NCBI GenBank assembly: GCA_021927905.1
Contig: BLLK01000075.1
Location: 310,001 to 374,000 of the forward strand
DNA: 64,000 nt
Origin: Chaetoceros tenuissimus
Lineage: Eukaryota; Bacillariophyta; Thalassiosirophyceae; Chaetocerotales; Chaetocerotaceae
Reading direction: 5' to 3'
Within the stretch, counting starts at the first letter, position 1. Every line of letters begins with the position of its first letter. Below the pieces are notes generated by a model. That model was not told the origin of the DNA. It made no database searches and was given only the letters and a program-made list of their open reading frames with translations. Shown piece after piece: positions 39,324 to 50,099 of the stretch. A program made the translations under genes and the position numbers.

Positions 39324-40424
39324 ATGTTTGAAGCCCCGCCTCTTCCCAAGCTGCAGGAAGCAATTGCTGACCCAAGCAACCCCATCGGAATGAGAATGCG
39401 AGCAGCCTATTTCCTTCGCCAAGCTTATGAAAATTACAAAAAGAATCAAGACGACACCGAAGAACCTCCTACTGACAATCTCACTAAAGAAATTGATGAA
39501 ATTGTAATTGAAACACTTAGCAAAGGCCTCGCTAATCCTAAACATGGATCACTGTTACGACATGAATTTGCATACGTCATGGGTCAACTACGCGATGCTC
39601 GCTGTTGTCCAACCATTGAACAAATATTGTTAGACGAACAAGATTGTATCATGGTCCGTCATGAATGTGGTGAAGCATTGGGTGCGATTGGGTCCATGTC
39701 GTCACTTCCTATTCTCAAAAAGGCTATTCAAGACAATCCTGATCGTCCTGAAATTGGACAAACTTGTCAACTTGCTGTAGATTATATGAATTGGAAAGCG
39801 AATGGTGGAGAAGAGAATGATGGCGATCAGCCTATGGTCTGTGCCTGTATGCTTTCACCTTATTCGTCAGTTGATCCTGCACCACCTCATCCGCAGCATG
39901 TCAACATGACTACGGAAGAAATTGGGAATATTTTAAGGGATGAAGATAAGCCATTGTTTGAACGTTATAGAGCCATGTTTAGTCTAAGAAATAGAGGAGG
40001 GAGTGATTCTGTGAAAGAATTGGGAAGAGCTCTTTTAGAAGATACCAGTAGTGCATTGTTTCGGCATGAAGTTGCATATGTCTTGGGGCAGATGCAGCAT
40101 AATGATTCTTTGGAAGCTTTAGCTGAAAGTCTTAAACGTAAAGATGAGCATCATATGGTACGACATGAGAGTGCTGAGGCATTAGGTGCTATTGAAGGCC
40201 GATGGGATGAAGTCGAAGCTATACTAGAAATCTTTTTGAAAGATGAAGATGATGTCATTCGGGAAAGTGCAATTGTTGCCTTGGATGCAGCTGATTATTG
40301 GGGACATAGTTGCAGTAGTAATCGAGAAGAAGAAGAAGTAGTAGAAGAAAGTAAAGATGTTGATGCTTATGACAGCTTTGCGGATAAACAAACGTTTGTG
40401 AAGGTCAAGGCACAAAAGGTTTAG
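39324..40424 (+). CDS. DOHH: Deoxyhypusine hydroxylase
   Basis: 366 residues of paired HEAT-like repeats. The four His-Glu iron-binding motifs are all present: LLRHEFAYVMGQL, MVRHECGEALGAIG, LFRHEVAYVLGQM and MVRHESAEALGAIE, in two symmetric halves separated by an acidic linker. The enzyme hydroxylates deoxyhypusine in eIF5A to give hypusine in the cytosol. A basic-acidic C-terminal tail is extra. The start Met is directly before the first helix and agrees with family length. Confidence 0.93.
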   Translation: MFEAPPLPKLQEAIADPSNPIGMRMRAAYFLRQAYENYKKNQDDTEEPPTDNLTKEIDEIVIETLSKGLANPKHGSLLRHEFAYVMGQLRDARCCPTIEQILLDEQDCIMVRHECGEALGAIGSMSSLPILKKAIQDNPDRPEIGQTCQLAVDYMNWKANGGEENDGDQPMVCACMLSPYSSVDPAPPHPQHVNMTTEEIGNILRDEDKPLFERYRAMFSLRNRGGSDSVKELGRALLEDTSSALFRHEVAYVLGQMQHNDSLEALAESLKRKDEHHMVRHESAEALGAIEGRWDEVEAILEIFLKDEDDVIRESAIVALDAADYWGHSCSSNREEEEVVEESKDVDAYDSFADKQTFVKVKAQKV

Positions 40425-40565
40425 GAGATTTTGATTTTTCTCAGAGAAAGTCAACTCGATATTATTGAAATAAAAACTAGAAAGACAATTTTAAAATTTA
40501 AACTAGATCAACTTCTTTTCAGCTTACACTTTTCACCGTTACAATCTTCAATTTTATCTGATTGA

Positions 40566-41605
40566 TCAGGATTCTGATATTTTGACGAGGCGGCCAGCAT
40601 AAGATATGACGTATGGGCCTTGGTTCAGCTTCTCTTCACAATCCTGGAAACGTTTTGTCAATGACTCTGCATTGTTATTGGTACCAATACAAACATCATC
40701 TTCCTCTGGTGGCAATTCATCGTATCCAAATAAGCAGTAGTCCATAGCATAAAAGCGTTCAATAGCTGCACGAGTTTCAGGTTTCAAATCCTTGCACTTC
40801 TCATGTTTATTTTGAAGAAAATGATCAGAGGAAGATCCCAATCCTCTATAATTGAGCAGTCTTCTGGTATCAATTTCCTCAACACCAACAATAGATTTGA
40901 TTCTGTGAATCCCTTCATCCCATTGCTCGTTGCATAAAAAGTTGTCAACGTCTACAGCAGTCTGATCTTGATTCATAATCCATGGATATTGTGGTTTAAA
41001 GTGACCAAATACATTGTTCCATTGAATTGCTTCGAGGTATTGTACATATTCATCAACAGATTCAGCATCATTAAGACCAATTTTTTCACGTTGTTTTTTG
41101 TTACCTTCATTACAAAGGTCGGATTTCAAGTAACGAAATGCACTGATGAAACGACTACATGGATGTCTAATCGTAGCTGCAGTATGAAAGTCAGCAATTC
41201 CACGCTCTTCAGCGTTATCTTTCATAGTAAAAATAGGATAGTGGCCGCTAACTGGTCTGCGAAGACCTGCCTGCAATTCTATCATGTGTTGCATCTTCCA
41301 TCAATTCTGAATTTTCAAAAGTTGACCCTCCACTACAATATATTATGAGTAATTAGAAATGGTACTACTTGACGCTTGATATCATATGATTGCTTCACAC
41401 TTGAAACTTACGTTTTAGGAATATGAACATAAATCAATTTATTCAGACGACTGATGCAACCCCAATCATCTTTCATCTGCTCGAGTTCATCTTCAGAGTA
41501 CAGAATTCTTTCGATGGAGGAGCCAAAAGCATCGTCGCTGCTATAAATAGCAAGGACTGCACAGACACAGAGGCAAGTTAGGGCTTTTTTCTTACTGATA
41601 AACAT
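40566..41605 (-). CDS. Secretory-pathway sulfotransferase (paralog A), two exons plus internal +1 frame change
   Basis: Exon 1 (41412-41605) encodes a signal anchor (ALTCLCVCAVLAIYSS) and ends VHIPKT; exon 2 (40566-41332) begins GGSTFENSELMEDA. The joined HIPKTGGSTF is the 5'-phosphosulfate-binding loop of Golgi carbohydrate sulfotransferases. The 3'-phosphate region follows (TAATIRHPCSRFISAFRYLKS), but in a frame shifted by +1 relative to the loop. That frame has its own ATG (41294) overlapping the loop frame. Paralog B at 62292 has the same arrangement. C-terminal blocks include NEQWDEG and ERFYAMDYCLFGYDELP. Type II Golgi protein, glycan substrate unknown. Confidence 0.7.
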
Positions 41606-41977
41606 GATATTTTGGTACTCATGAAGACTTGTACTTTATCATGATGATATGAGTAATCTACAAGTAGGTTTACTATTTATCAAGTCATTTATCTCTTTTT
41701 TCCCCGAACGAGAATGAAATGACTGTATGTATTCACGCTTCACGCATTATGAGTACAAGAGTAGAGGGTGGAAGAGAAAATGATTGGTAAGTATGGTGTG
41801 TACTTTGTCCAACGTCGACTTTGATAGTCAGCTTATTCGGTTCTTGTTGTTGTCGTTGCGTCGGTTACCCTTTCCAATGACAAGCAATGTGAATTTAATA
41901 AATTTTACAACAATTTGATTCTATCAACAACTACATAATTTTCATATTCGAAACTTATTTGCTCAATATTCCTAAAA
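41606..41977. other. Spacer between sulfotransferase A and Serinc
   Basis: About 370 AT-rich bases 5' to the sulfotransferase. No gene seen. Confidence 0.5.
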
Positions 41978-43658
41978 TTAACTGAAATCGCGATCAGGGA
42001 ACAGTTTTGGTGCTACAAGAGTCCAAAGATAAAATAGATTCTGAAGGAAATGTGAACTCATAATCATCCACATGCCCACCTTTCCAGCTTGTGGATTTGC
42101 CATTGTACCACCCCTAGCAACTGATCCCCATGATGTCAAAGCCATTGCAAACCAACAAGTAATGAATGCAAGAATAATATTCAATTTCCAAGAGGAAGCA
42201 AAAGTCTTTTTCGGATTCTCTTCCTCCTCATCTCCCATGGTACCGTAGTTCTCAGATGCTTTCTTCTTTCTATCTTCACGCTCAATGACATTCCCAGTGA
42301 TTGGCTTCTTTTTGCTATTTTTATTTTCTTCTTCGTCATTTGTTTCCGCTGCTTCCTCCGCAATCGCATCACTAAGATTATAAATGATAATAAGTTGCCC
42401 GATTAACTTTTCAAAGGTCAAATTTGCAGCAATAGCACTCACCTTTCTTCATTGACAGTTCTATGGGCAGTATGAGAATAACTTGTCCACATTACTGAAA
42501 TGAAAGTTACAAGTAATCCCAAAAGAATACCTCCAATACTCTCTTCTCCAAGAACTGGGTTACATTGCTCGCTGGGATTCTTACTCACTGCTGAATAGCA
42601 CAGATATGTCGAGTAAGCAAAGATACAAGAACTCGTAAATAAACTTCCTTCTTCACTAGCAAACAATTGTATCAAAGTCAAACCAATCCCCGCAATCAAA
42701 GTAATGGTAATAAACGAATTATTCGAATCACACCCAGTAAAATATACAAACATGAATATAATCGCCACCAATGAACCAATAATCATTACAGCACAACTCA
42801 ACAATAGTGCACCAAGCCACTTTTTACCCGCTCCTTCCCCATCATCCAGTTCAGCCTTGTCTGCTTTTTCTACCCAGTTCTCATTCAAATTATATGCTAA
42901 ATCCAAAATAATCAATTGATTGAAAATCATGAATAGTACAGCTCCAATTCGAAAAATCCATAGTAGAATTGGATCAAAGAGTGGATGATTGGGAATAAAT
43001 ACCATACCTATAATTCCAATGAGCCATAGTATATATTTCGCAGGCCATGCTTCACGGTTTGCGGTTGGTTTACAAAATACAGCCATGGCTGCTAGTATGT
43101 AGAATAACAGTGTGAATCCTGCTACACGATATACTCCACTGTTTCCAGTACATGCAGCGTAGATATCTTCACCTTCACTTGAGTATTGAAGACAACCTCC
43201 ACTCCATGCCTCTGCCAAGTACGAATAGACTGGATTGACACTTGATCTAAAGAAGAAAAATCAGATGCACACCCATCAAGCACATATTTATCTAAACCAA
43301 AAAGAAACTTACATCATGGACTCTTTCAAAGCAGGTCCGAGCCAATACTGATACAAGAACGAAAAGCCGATACTCAATACTAGCAACAGAACAGATCGTT
43401 TTCGACCTGAATGGACAGAAGGAGGAATGGAGGATGCTTTATCATTTCCGCAACAGCTTGTAATGAGTGAGGTTGTGGCTGTACAGCAACACCAGCCAAG
43501 TCCCGCTCCGAGACATGCTACAATTTGACCCTGCAGTAACGATGTGTTAGTTCTTGCTATTGTGATGGCTATCAATACTCTAGCTACGGATGATGTATGT
43601 GTCCAACGACCAACGAATTAAATGTGTGTGACATATCTTGTACAGGCGAACTCACCAT
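41978..43658 (-). CDS. Serinc/TMS1 family membrane protein, four exons
   Basis: Exons 43656-43658, 43313-43530, 42443-43246 and 41978-42371 give 472 residues. The first coding exon is only the ATG, followed directly by GTGAGT; joined to exon 2 it gives MGQIVACLGAGLGWCCC, the canonical Serinc start. Further family marks are the Cys-rich segment TATTSLITSCCG, GGCLQYSSEGEDIYAACTGN, and helices such as YILWLIGIIGMVFIPNHP, TLIAGIGLTLIQLF and the final FLQNLFYLWTLVAPKLFPDRDF. Serinc proteins scramble or carry phospholipids, notably phosphatidylserine, in endomembranes. A charged cytosolic loop rich in Glu and Lys is encoded at the start of the last exon. Confidence 0.88.
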
Positions 43659-44131
43659 TTGATTTCTCTAGTTTCTAATAATCAATGCAATTTGAAATCT
43701 TCAATAAAAAATAAATCTTTATTCTTTGTATTCTTTTGTGTTCTAATTCAATCGTTCATGAAAATAGGTCGTTGTCCGTTTCGTTTGTTTTGTTCGTTGT
43801 TTTTGGAGTTCGCATAAAATGGCCTAAAGTATCTTTGGAAATTTAGTACGATTGAGCTAAGAGACTCTCTTTGACAGCCATCACAAAACAATGACGATGC
43901 CATTGATTGATAAGAGTTGAGATTGCTTCTAAAATTTGCTGACGTTAGATTATTGGAGGTCTAGATTAGCCGAAAATAAAGGAGAAATAGGCCATTTATG
44001 GGATAGTAATTCCTTTTGCATGACGGAGAAACACAAATCTAAATTGCAAACCTGCATAGAAATTGAATGCAAACGCTTTGTACAATCACATAGTTTCACC
44101 GATAATTGAAATAAAGATTGTTTGTATCGAT
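43659..44131. other. Divergent spacer between Serinc and YeeE-like genes
   Basis: About 470 bases between start codons of divergent genes, expected to hold both promoters. No motif was identified. Confidence 0.5.
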
Positions 44132-45596
44132 ATGATTAACTTTGCACCGCTTGAAAGTACTTTAGGAGGTTCTATCATAGGTAAGTCTAATATGAGTATG
44201 TATTCCGTGGCGTGATAGCTGTAGAAGTAATGATGGCAAAGGAGGTTCGCGTTAAGAAAACAATAATATGTTGTTTGAGTTTCGCTTGTCTCACTTCTTT
44301 TCTCTTTATATACTTGTAGGTATTGCTGCTGCCGTATTGTTACTTGGAAACGGCGACATACTTGGATGCTCAGGAATAGTCTCTTCCCTTCTTCTAAAAC
44401 CAAAAGACACTTTTTCCTCACCTACAAATCGATGGAAGTTTGTGCACATAGGTACCTTCCTCCTCACTTCATCTATCTATCATTTCTTTATATTGGGAGA
44501 AGATGCTTCATCATACGTAGTTCCTGCAGAAGGAACTGTTCGCGTCCCTAATACTTTGGCTCACATTGTCGGAGGTTTCCTTGTAGGAATCGGCACAAAG
44601 CTTGGAAACGGATGTACATCTGGGCATGGAATCTGTGGACTTGCAAGGTTCTCCAAGAGATCGTTTGTAGCAGTCATGACATTCATGGTTACTGGAATAG
44701 TATCTGGATCGTTCTTTGATAAGCTTGAGATCTTTAGTGCATCTGATGACGATTTATCATGGATTCCAAATGGTATTTCAACTCCATTTGCGATATCAGT
44801 CGTTTTTCTTTTTACTCTCGGAGCCGCTTTTATTCTTTACTTTGATGATGCAGAGGTTAGAGATGGCGATACATCTGAAACTGAATTAAGAAATGACTAT
44901 TACGTAGACTTTGGAGGAAATGATATTGAGGACTGCACTTCTCGAATGAAAGAAGATGAAGAGTCCCAAAGTACTTTTGATGTACTCAAATCTTACTCTA
45001 CTTTTGAATCTTCCAAAGTTTTAGATCCAGCATCATTAGGAGACGATTTGAAAGATGACAGTGGGATGGATGTCATCGAGGATCACATATCTACAAAGCA
45101 GGACCAGGATTTGCAGCCTCATCGCAATATTGGCCTTCGAAAGAATATCTTTGGTGCTTTATCTGGCATTCTATTCGCATTAGGATTAGCAATATCAGGC
45201 ATGATCAAGCAATACAAAGTAATTTCGTTTCTCGACATTGTTCCAATTGAAAACTGGGACCCATCATTAGCATTCGTCATGGCTGGAGGTCTCGTCATTT
45301 CCTTTGCATCCTATCAATACGTCAAAGATCATGGAATCATCAGCAATCAAAGAGCAATGACTTGTCCTCCGTTGCTAGGTGAACAATGTAGCTTCAATGT
45401 CCCTACAAGAACTATAATTGACGCAAAGCTTGTGATTGGAGCATCGTTATTCGGCATTGGATGGGGAATTGCAGGATACTGTCCTGGACCAGCATTGTAT
45501 GCTTTTGCAGCAGGTATGCCAAAGGCAATGATGTACTGGTGGCCAAGTAATATCATAGGTACTATTCTTGGGGAATTATTGAGTAGTTACTTTTAG
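44132..45596 (+). CDS. YeeE/YedE (TsuA)-type thiosulfate/sulfur transporter, two exons
   Basis: Exon 1 (44132-44180) encodes INFAPLESTLGGSIIG, exon 2 (44320-45596) continues IAAAVLLLGNGDILGCSG; 441 residues in all. The hallmark is repeated: GGFLVGIGTKLGNGCTSGHGICGL in the first half, with its central Cys, and GIGWGIAGYCPGPALYAFAAG in the second half. A long acidic loop joins the halves. Bacterial TsuA takes up thiosulfate through Cys relay. The short first exon carries the FxPLESTLGG start motif, supporting the splice model. Localisation in plasma or plastid membrane is not clear. Confidence 0.88.
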
Positions 45597-45944
45597 ATCT
45601 TTGACTTTCATTTCATCGAATGAAGAAATCGCATATAAGCTATAGATTTTTTTATTAAAATAGATTGAGTAAATTGGTTTTAGTTTTGTTTGGAATGGTC
45701 TGTTTTATAGCAAATTAGTACGAATCATCTAAACGGCTCTCAAAGATAGCCGAACGGATGCAATTTAGTAAGAATAAGCTAAGTTATTACCATTGACATG
45801 CCTTACTTTACAGCCCAACGGAAGTAAAAGTCGTTGAAATTGTCAAGCACAAAGCAAAGAATGAGACAACATCACGATGCTGTTCGAAGAAAAGAAGAAG
45901 TACAATATTTCTCTCATAAAGAACTAACACATTTCATACAAACT
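45597..45944. other. Spacer, including the likely 5' region of the SET gene
   Basis: About 350 bases. A frame from 45834 precedes the SET protein signal peptide but looks non-coding (Lys/Gln-rich). Confidence 0.45.
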
Positions 45945-46697
45945 ATGCATCTCTTTAGCTTCATCCTTGCTATAAATTTTCTCTCTAGTGTGTCTGGATA
46001 CGAAACGAACAATGGCACATCGACAACGGACGACGAGTTGTACATGGACGAGTACAAACAGGCAATGATGAGTCTACACTCCAATCAAGAAGATTTATGG
46101 TATCACCTAGACTGTGATGAAATACTCAACGAAGAAGAATTACCTATACACTCAGTAGAAACTTGGCAACATGCTCGTCAAGTCTATAAAAAGATTGCGG
46201 GTGATGCTTCAACCTCGAATGATGACCAGGTACAAGATGGATTTGAAGTCGCTCATGAAGTCAAACGTGAATCTTCGGAGGGTCGAGGGATATTTGCAGC
46301 ACAAGATATCAAAAAGGGACAATTAATTTGGTCGACGAAAAAGACTGTACGTTTTGAAAATGATTATTCTTATAGAAAGTTTATACTTGAACTTGGCTTG
46401 GATAATCGAGAGTTTGCATGTGATGCTTTAGACTTTACATATGTACATGATGGCAATCTACTCTCGATAGATTTAGATGAAGGATCCATGTGTAACAATG
46501 GCGAGGAAGATGCTAATGTTGGATGTGATGAGGTAGAGGCAATGAAGTATAGAGGAGGCTGTACTGACAATTATTTCGCGCTTCGAGATATTCATGCCCA
46601 CGAAGAGTTATTGTGCGGATATTATGAAATGTACTTTGAAGACGAAACGACCGACGAAGCGGAAGTCAATCCTCAGTATTATATGGCTACAAAGTAG
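45945..46697 (+). CDS. SET-domain protein with signal peptide
   Basis: 250 residues from MHLFSFILAINFLSSVSGYE, a good signal peptide, which decides the start. The SET core follows: ESSEGRGIFAAQDIKKGQLI, a substituted middle with DEGSMCNNGEEDANV where the family has the NHS/NH motif, and the end DIHAHEELLCGYYEMYF. The NHS motif is not intact (MCNNG), but many diatom secreted SET proteins are similar. Target and activity unknown; secretion would argue against histones. Confidence 0.7.
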   Translation: MHLFSFILAINFLSSVSGYETNNGTSTTDDELYMDEYKQAMMSLHSNQEDLWYHLDCDEILNEEELPIHSVETWQHARQVYKKIAGDASTSNDDQVQDGFEVAHEVKRESSEGRGIFAAQDIKKGQLIWSTKKTVRFENDYSYRKFILELGLDNREFACDALDFTYVHDGNLLSIDLDEGSMCNNGEEDANVGCDEVEAMKYRGGCTDNYFALRDIHAHEELLCGYYEMYFEDETTDEAEVNPQYYMATK

Positions 46698-47266
46698 TAA
46701 AGTGATTATGTATGAATATGAGCATTGGAACGCGCCAGTGAAATTTGGCAGAGCGTGCTTTACCTTGATCTTTTTTATATAACAGAAGAGAGCAATATAT
46801 GTGCAAATGAAAATGCCAGTGCTAAATAAAAGCTTGCAAAGAAAGTAAAATTAGTAAAACTGTGTTTATTATATATCAAATCTTTATCTACATTAAGGAT
46901 TCTTTCATCGAATCAACTTACGCTGTGGTCTCAATGGAAGATTCTGCCTGTACTGGCTTCTTGAAAGGAAGAGACTGGTGAGCACCAGGTTCCTGAGATC
47001 TTTTGTACTTGTCTTTGCTGTTCAATTGAGTCATACTGACACAGAGGCGGTCAATCATGCTTACTTCAGCTTTACGAATCCAGACTCTTGGGTCGTAGTG
47101 CTTTTTGTTCGGTACATCCTCTCCCTCGGGATTTCCAATCTGGCGCTGGAGGTAGTCATGCTTCTCAGCTACAAAGTTTCTAACACCGTTCCAATACGCC
47201 CATTGCGTATCGGTATCGATGTTGTTTGGATTCACAGAGAATTTGAGTAAGCATTCTCCTATACAC

Positions 47267-47506
47267 ATGAAATTGATCAAGAGCCATGATTTTATCATTA
47301 TCGATAGAAAAGCGGCAGGGTCGTATAGAGAGACGGGCAGCAAAAATGAGTTCTATCATGTAGCTACTCTTTTGCCAAATTTATTGGGTGGAGATTTCGA
47401 TCCATACATGTGGACTTTTGTACTTGACGTTACAAAAGAAGGCTCTGAGTTTTGGGATGGGCCAGATGATTTCCGTAAATGGTTGATTGAAGAGGGCTTT
47501 GCGTAA
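47267..47506 (+). CDS. Unrecognised ORF inside the aldolase relic
   Basis: 79 codons in the opposite orientation to the aldolase pieces, filling part of the gap left by its missing centre. It is clearly protein-like (KSHDFIIIDRKAAGSYRETG, then YMWTFVLDVTKEGSEFWDGP and FRKWLIEEGFA) and looks like a protein C-terminus. It may be the end of another gene brought in by rearrangement. No function assigned. Confidence 0.4.
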   Translation: MKLIKSHDFIIIDRKAAGSYRETGSKNEFYHVATLLPNLLGGDFDPYMWTFVLDVTKEGSEFWDGPDDFRKWLIEEGFA

Positions 47507-47579
47507 ATGGGATAAATTTTGTTGTATATGTTTATAGCTTAGATAGGTAATGTAATGTATAAAGTATTTAGTTTCAAAC

Positions 47580-48040
47580 TCTAATCCTAGGCGAACGCAT
47601 AGGTCTTGCAATTGCGCAATGATCCGAGTGAAGAACGACTGGGATACCGTAGTACTTGGCGATGGAACGTACGTAATATGCAAGTCCTATTGCTCCAGCT
47701 GCTGCAGAATTCGGATCCGTAATGGACTTTCCAGCCATGAACTTTCCTCCTCCATTGGAAACCTGTATGATAATTGGAGAGTTATTTTTTGCAGCTGCTT
47801 CAAGACAAGCTGTGACTGTAGAAGAACTAAAAATCATTGGTGAGAGTCTGGAATCTGAAAGAATTATGATTTGGTATTATATATTGACATCCAACTTACC
47901 TTGTACAGTTCACAGCTGATCAAATTTGAAGCAATTACATTGAAAGAGGTTATAGAAAAGAGAAGGACGAAGCAGAAAAAAGATATCTGTTAGAAAAAGA
48001 ACACCAAAGAGGAACAAATTCTAATCCTAGGGGAACGCAT
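47580..48040. repeat. 21-base sequence flanking two aldolase pieces
   Basis: TCTAATCCTAGGCGAACGCAT (47580-47600) recurs with one difference at 48020-48040. On the minus strand each follows the 3' end of an aldolase piece. It could mark recombination joints or ends of a small element. Confidence 0.6.
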
Positions 48041-48266
48041 CATAGCTCTCTTACCTGGAATTGCATAGTTGTTATCACGAGTATGTTCAAATAGCTTGAG
48101 GAGGTTTTTCCCAGTCACTACGCCCGGAGGAACAATATTAATATCCATGGTGATGAGTGAAGACTTCGGTGAGTTCGTCGGAGAGCTAGTGGGCTGTAGG
48201 TAAAGAAGGAAACACATAAGTAAGATTAATATGAAGATATTTTTCATTCTCTATCATCTTACTTAC

Positions 48267-48318
48267 TGCTGCAGTTGGCGAATGAATTTGTAGGACTTGA
48301 CGTCGGAAAGCTCGTGGG
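48267..48318 (-). other. Pro/Thr/Ser-rich mini-exon upstream of aldolase relic
   Basis: Flanked by CCAAAAG acceptor and GTAAGTAAG donor on the minus strand. One frame reads PTSFPTSSPTNSFANC, the low-complexity type found in secreted diatom proteins. The next exon (48055-48193) begins PTSSPTNSPKSS and continues into the aldolase N-terminus. A third, decayed unit with GTAAGTA lies upstream near 48400. The exon-intron unit seems to be repeated. The rest up to 48837 holds no gene. Confidence 0.4.
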
Positions 48319-48837
48319 CTTTTGGTACAGAAGGAAAAGTAGGAGTTAGTTCAATCATAGCCTCTTCTTCATGTTTCTCTCGATCTCTATCATCTCATGT
48401 ACTTACTATTGCAAGATTGCCGGCGAATTTTCTTAAATTATGAGAAGAAAAAACGCATTGGAAGCGGAATTGTTTTAATAGGCTTAATGCTGAAGCCTAA
48501 GAGCCTTGTCATTGGAGGCTCTTTATTAGGAAAGATCGGAAGAATGCTGAACTTTGCCTAAACATATTGGTCAAGGTTTAATCGTACCTGAAATAAGGTT
48601 AACTAATGTGCATGAAGATTTCTTCTTATGTAGAGCGAATATGTGTTTTTATTCTTTCAACAAGAGGTGGTTGTTGATTTAGATACATTCCTTGTTTGTT
48701 TGCTTCTCTGTAGTAGTGATACATCATCATATCCGTTATCACTACTTTAATTTTTCCTTTTCCTTTGATAGTGACACGACTATTTCAAATAGTAAACAAT
48801 ATTTTTTCTTATATGCATTAGTACTATTCTCAATAGC

Positions 48838-49674
48838 CTAGTCTTCAAAAGTAAAACCAATATTCAATAAAAGTTGCTCACGATCCTGCGGCAAATGAGG
48901 TTGAGGTTTGCCAATCTTTTTACGTTTCCACAAATATCTCTGCGAAATCATCCATTTGTAAAGTTCCGTATCATCCTTCATACTCACACGACAATGCCCA
49001 CTCTCCTTCTGAAACTTTTTCAAGCAATGATACTTGTCCAACCACTTGGCATCTCTCAAATCCCAAATGAATCCAATTCGTTCAAGCGCCTCGACTCTTT
49101 CTTGATTTAATTTGGTCTTTTCACCCTTGCAGTACTTTTTATAAAAGACCCGTTGGTTGCCGACCCATCTTGCGAGTGCTCTGTAATCCTTTAGTTCCTT
49201 GGAACAAAGATGTTCTTTGCGAGTACGAATTGTTTCACAATTTTGAGAAACGTTGCAGTGTCCATTTTGTTTGTTGAATTCTACAAGCATATGGTACATA
49301 CTGTTCCATCTTCCCGGTGCTTTGTTTTGCTTCTGACTCGAGATGCAGGTTGGGACGACTCGGGACGAGCAAGAATTGTTTTGTTGCAAGAGTACACGGA
49401 TATCGTCGCGATGTTTGGAATGATACTGTTGAAGCAACATGTCTCGATAGTTTGTAGGTGAAACACGATCATCTAATAGATGAAACATGTAATTATTGCC
49501 CAGCAGAGGCATTGGAGGATGCATTCTCATGTTGTCACGAGCTGTTTTGTTTGCAGTATTCTCAAACTCTTGAATGTAATTCGTATCGTATTCAAATTGC
49601 TGAAGAATGCGATCGGCAGTAGCAACGCTTGCCAATTTTGCAAGAGGTTCTAGAGACTTTTGATTATTAGTCAT
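48838..49674 (-). CDS. Helicase-associated (HA) domain protein
   Basis: 278 residues. The C-terminal half has two HA-type repeats: RWNSMYHMLVEFNKQNGHCN ... LARWVGNQR ... RVEALERIGFIWD, and KWLDKYHCLKKFQKESGHCR ... LYKWMISQRY ... REQLLLNIGFTF. The pattern of Trp start, HC-x-V, W-x-x-x-QR and L-x-x-IGF is diagnostic (PF03457). In diatoms these are stand-alone, probably DNA-binding proteins of unknown role, often in large families. No helicase motor is present. The N-terminal third is Asn/His-rich and not recognised. Confidence 0.8.
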   Translation of the reverse strand: MTNNQKSLEPLAKLASVATADRILQQFEYDTNYIQEFENTANKTARDNMRMHPPMPLLGNNYMFHLLDDRVSPTNYRDMLLQQYHSKHRDDIRVLLQQNNSCSSRVVPTCISSQKQNKAPGRWNSMYHMLVEFNKQNGHCNVSQNCETIRTRKEHLCSKELKDYRALARWVGNQRVFYKKYCKGEKTKLNQERVEALERIGFIWDLRDAKWLDKYHCLKKFQKESGHCRVSMKDDTELYKWMISQRYLWKRKKIGKPQPHLPQDREQLLLNIGFTFED

Positions 49675-50099
49675 GGTTTCTTTTCTCGACTTGGAAAAAA
49701 TTATGTTAAGCGGAAAAACGATGACCAGATAAACATCTAGGCCAAATGTGGATGAGAATCCTTTTTAGGCTCCATTGCAGAGGCCTTTTACACCAATGAC
49801 GTTAAATGTTAGGAATCAACTTACGACGTTCATACCGTACAATAATGTCGTAGTATGGTGCGATGCTACGACATCTCTTAGTCCATTGAATGCGACTTCG
49901 ATCTATCATCGTGAACTTAGACGGCTATACAAAAATGAAAAGATTCCAAATTGAACTTACAATAGAATGAATAATCATTTTAAAATAAAGAAGAATTACA
50001 AATATGCATATTTATTTTTAGCCATCAGACTTTCACTCAATTCATGAACTTATAAAATAGAATTGTACAATATGTAGAGCACGTATGCATCAGTCACTT
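49675..50099. other. Spacer upstream of HA-domain gene
   Basis: About 425 bases. The sequence ACGACATCTCTTAGTC at about 49868 recurs near 51418; otherwise nothing was seen. Confidence 0.45.

Larger units (their letters stand above)
46918..48193 (-). pseudogene. Mosaic relic of class II fructose-bisphosphate aldolase
   Basis: Three aldolase pieces lie in order on the minus strand. The N-terminal piece (48055-48148) has MDINIVPPGVVTGKNLLKLF and NNYAIPG. The second piece (about 47598-47828) has SSSTVTACLEAAAKNNSPII, AGKSI and YYGIPVVLHSDHCA. The C-terminal piece (46918-47224) has NIDTDTQWAYWNGVRNF, EDVPNKKHYDPRVWIRKAE. The catalytic barrel after HSDHCA, roughly 200 residues, is missing, so no aldolase can be made. 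A plus-strand frame occupies the gap. The N-terminal piece is preceded, across splice sites, by Pro/Thr/Ser exons. Family identification is firm; the history is inferred. Confidence 0.8.

Noticed and set aside
44086-44421. Minus-strand 111-codon frame over the start of the YeeE-like gene
   Set aside because: Overlaps both exons of a well supported transporter and shows no family motif.
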